DNA of 14,258 nt. It comes from Euperipatoides rowelli. Lineage: Eukaryota; Onychophora; Udeonychophora; Euonychophora; Peripatopsidae. Under the pieces are notes generated by a model. It was not told where the DNA came from and did not search any database. It saw only the letters and a list, made by a program, of their open reading frames with translations. Positions 11,662 through 14,258 of the stretch are shown here, piece after piece. The first letter of the stretch is position 1; each line of letters starts with the position of its first letter. A program made the position numbers and the translations under genes. The stretch lies in NCBI GenBank assembly GCA_003024985.2, contig PXIH01S0007869.1. One strand, given 5' to 3'.

Positions 11662-12769
11662 CTGAGTTATTCATAAGTCCCTTTGGGGTTTCGGAACTCA
11701 GCACAATAGTGAAAGACACAGCAGAAAGTCTCATCAATAGGAAGAAAGATAATCTCCAAGCTTACATTCATAATAGCTGCCATGGTGTACTTTCAGATTT
11801 TGCCGCTAGGATACAGTCGTGATGAAACATGGCAGTCATAGGTGATGAGATAGCTTTTTTGCTGCTTAGATTTACTACGAGTTAGTTATGACTTTCAACT
11901 GAGCAAATACCAAACTAAAAAACCTACAGACAAAACAATTTGGGTGTGGTACACTAAATTTCAGTAGATGGCTGCCTGTGTGAGGCAAATTGAATAAATC
12001 AGCTGGACCTCTGTTGAGATGGTCAAGCTTGTGCGTGAAACATTTGCCAGGATCCCTCAGAAGAAAACAAGTCACGGTAACCAGCAATTGCAGATGTTGC
12101 AGACAGCAATCTAGCTTATTCTAAATAAATGCTTTTGCATGAAACCTACTGGGGCAGCTCTTGCAGGCGCCGAGTCCCTGTGATCAAGATTTTCATTTCC
12201 AGTTCTGCATTTGGGTAACAGAAAATCCTCGTGTAACTGACAGTCCGTGATTCTTTAAAGTGACTGTGTTTTGTTCTGTTTCCTTGTTCAAAGTCTACGG
12301 GTTGTTTTTTTCTTTGTGGAATGGACTGTTACTGGTACTACAAACCTAGACATGCTGCAACAATCTAATGCTACAATTAGAGCAAGATAACGAGGGCTTA
12401 ATTTTTCAACAAGACTGAGCTCCGCACACTTTCATTCAGACCTCCATCACCTTAATGTGAACTTTCTGATCATTGGACATGCTTCTAATGATTATTCTCT
12501 TCCGTGTCTCGTGCCTCCTACAACACATGATTTAGCACAGCTGCTTGAAAAGATCTTGCATGCAGTCGCTGATATCGATTGTAAGATGTTGATGTGTGTG
12601 GCAGGAGCTTCAATACAGGATTGATGTTTGTCATGCCATATGGAGCACCTATAAGGTACAACCAAAACTTAGATTCTCTCCACACTGATATGAGCCTTTC
12701 TGCTGTGTTTTCTTCTTTTGTAACTGCTATTAAGTTCCGAAACCTCGGATAGACTTACGAATAACCCTG
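11662..12769 (+). mobile_element. Decayed mariner-type (IS630/Tc1/mariner) transposon, both ends present
   Basis: The terminal inverted repeats are 11662-11700 (CTGAGTTATTCATAAGTC and on) and the complement of 12731-12769 (CAGGGTTATTCGTAAGTC and on); 30 of 39 bases match, with an uninterrupted GGTTTCGGAACT-type block. Both ends are flanked by TA (11660-11661 and 12770-12771), the target duplication of this superfamily. The element is 1108 bp, a little shorter than a typical ~1.3-kb mariner, consistent with internal deletions in the broken transposase described separately. It is inserted in the VCP intron in the same orientation as the gene. Confidence 0.88.
12016..12688 (+). pseudogene. Mariner-type transposase pseudogene
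   Basis: Fragments of an IS630/Tc1/mariner DDE transposase appear in order but in different frames. About 12016-12100 gives VKLV and KKTS residues reminiscent of the N-terminal helix-turn-helix region. About 12179-12230 has a DxxFHF then W-x-x-ENPR segment, matching the block around the first catalytic Asp, but with a deletion. 12404-12415 reads FQQD, containing the second catalytic Asp, and is followed immediately by a TGA where a Gly codon is expected, then a shifted AP-H. 12541-12598 gives a VADIDC helix. 12596-12685 gives VWQELQYRIDVC, the usual C-terminal block, ending at a TGA. Stops, at least two frameshifts and deletions make it non-functional. It is related to mariner families whose C-termini read WxELxYRxDVCR. 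Confidence 0.8.
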
Positions 12770-13818
12770 TATTTCAATTTTTTTTTTCTTCTAAACATTA
12801 AATTTAGAATTGAAATTATTAATACGAATCTGTCAGATACAGTATATAAAATTAAAAACTACAAAATACTTCACCTGCATATGTTAATGTTTTTTTTTTT
12901 TTTTTTTTTNTCAAAAGCAGATCATTAGGGATTTGTGCATGCAATTGTGATACTCATAACAAAAGCTAAGAGTAAAAAAAATTATTGAAATAATTTTTTT
13001 TATAATTATGATTTTTTATAATTTTATAATGACAAAAGAAAAATATTTCGGAAATAAATAGGGTGTAAAAATCATATCTTACTCCACCCTAATCATTAAC
13101 TTTAAAGCTTAACAATTTGCCATTATGAACTTCAATCTCAAGATAAATACTTTTATTGTATTGATTAAATGAGAGTATGTGAATGAATTTAAAAATTACA
13201 AAATGAGACAAAATATACTGAATATGTTGCATATTAAAATAAAATTTAAAATTTTGAACTAAAAAAAATAGGACCACGGACAACTTTAGCATATTTCAAT
13301 TTCAATGCAGAAAACAGTGAAAGGTGTTTTGATTATGAAGCATATAAATGCAATTTTGTTTTTAAAAAATTATTTATTTATATTCCATAAGTTATAAATT
13401 TGGGTGTTTTTTTATAGAATGTCAGACTAAATCAGTATACTGTAATTATAAAAATTCATATAGCCTATATAGAACTATAAATTGTAAGATTTATTATTTC
13501 GTTCTCATCTATAATTTATAGTCATTAAAATATATTGTGTTTTATATATTCATACTGTGACTGACAATTACCTAATTGGTGTAGCTGTTCATCTCATTCT
13601 TCATGATTATATTAATTTTTTTTGGCAATCTTTAAAAATAGTATCAACATAATTATAGAGATGTATTTTGCTGTGAATTGGTTGAAAACTTGTCCAATAC
13701 TGCTCATCACTCGGCAATTGACATTAAATGCTGTTTGGAAGATAATAGGCTATATACTGTATGTCGAATTCAGGTTCTCTTAGATATGATTATGATCATG
13801 CAAATATGGAGGTTATAA

Positions 13819-14258
13819 TTGCTGATATATTGGAAACTGAGGAATAGACCTTTATATAGTGCTGTAAAATGTCAACCTTGGATGATGAATCAAATAATTT
13901 ATAATATTAAGATCAAAAGATGGATGTTTAAAAAGTTTGGAGAGAGAAATTCTGGTCATCAGGAAATACTGCCTTTTAATGAACTTAATGATAAGATTAA
14001 AAAAAGACATTTACCAGGCTAAACAATGTTGTTTGAACTAATTAATTGATAGGCATAAGGACTATAGTTGTGTTTACAGAGAGGTTAAGAGATTTAGATC
14101 ACGTCAATTAACAAATAGCTTTGAGATTGGGAATATTCTGTGTAGTGATGTGTCTATCATTGCTGAGGCTTTTGCAGATCATTTTGTAATAAGGCCTAGG
14201 CCTGTTAGTTGCAATGTGACTGAGTGGATCCCTCGCTATAACTTATACCCTGGCAGTT
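13819..14258 (+). pseudogene. Probable non-LTR retrotransposon ORF2 fragment (runs off window)
   Basis: Two consecutive open stretches look like the linker between the endonuclease and reverse-transcriptase domains of a LINE. At 13819-14022 (stop TAA) a basic segment contains CQPWMMNQI and IKRWMFKKFGERN, resembling the PW-M-x-x-I then basic helix that precedes RT in many LINEs. After a short gap with stops, 14042-14258 is open in another frame and reads YREVKRFRSRQ, then S-F-E-I-G-N and IIAEAFADHFV, the common AxAFxxHF(V/F) motif just before RT. At least one frameshift or deletion separates them. The catalytic FADD motif would lie to the right of the window. The assignment rests on short motifs; the clade is unknown. 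Confidence 0.5.

Noticed and set aside
11875-12087. 70-codon open frame on the - strand
   Set aside because: Antisense to the mariner relic; the transposase remnants are on the + strand.
13089-13292. 67-codon open frame on the - strand
   Set aside because: Low-complexity Phe/Tyr/Asn-rich translation typical of AT-rich noncoding DNA.

Overview
The window is animal nuclear DNA: strongly AT-rich, intron-dominated and full of decayed transposable elements. The only recognisable host gene is the 3' part of a VCP/p97 (CDC48, TER94) AAA+ ATPase gene on the + strand. Three exons (6953-7082, 9744-9908, 11044-11201) with canonical AG/GT borders and matching reading phases encode about 150 residues. 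They run from the D2 arginine-finger segment to just before the disordered C-terminal tail. Earlier exons and the last coding exon are not in the window. The protein is too conserved to name the species. The linker sequence, AT-richness and element content suggest an invertebrate, but I cannot place the phylum.

Layout. 1-6952 is the 3' part of a very long intron. It holds a ~105-bp direct duplication (2476-2769), a possible 22-codon LINE reverse-transcriptase relic (3303-3368), and an unusual 939-bp element (4379-5317) built from repeated, oppositely oriented copies of a GGGGCACCTTGGGACA motif and bounded by TA dinucleotides. After the first exon, the 2661-nt intron 7083-9743 is almost entirely repeats: a decayed minisatellite (7207-7565), a 1436-bp terminal-inverted-repeat transposon (7651-9086) with a short Helitron nested in it (8216-8399), a minus-strand tRNA-derived SINE or tRNA pseudogene (9101-9194), and a second copy of the same Helitron family (9304-9533). 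The 1135-nt intron 9909-11043 contains a perfect 29-bp hairpin. The last, incomplete intron (11202 onward) contains a full-length-ended but dead mariner-type transposon (11662-12769, TA target duplication) and, running off the right edge, a fragment of a probable non-LTR retrotransposon ORF2.

The host gene supplies one function: a hexameric ubiquitin-dependent unfoldase. Nothing else here appears to work with it. The other features are insertions tolerated in its introns. I found no evidence for a new functional multi-gene system. The most unusual items are the multi-palindromic GGGGCACCTTGGGACA element, the Helitron-in-transposon nest and the perfect hairpin.
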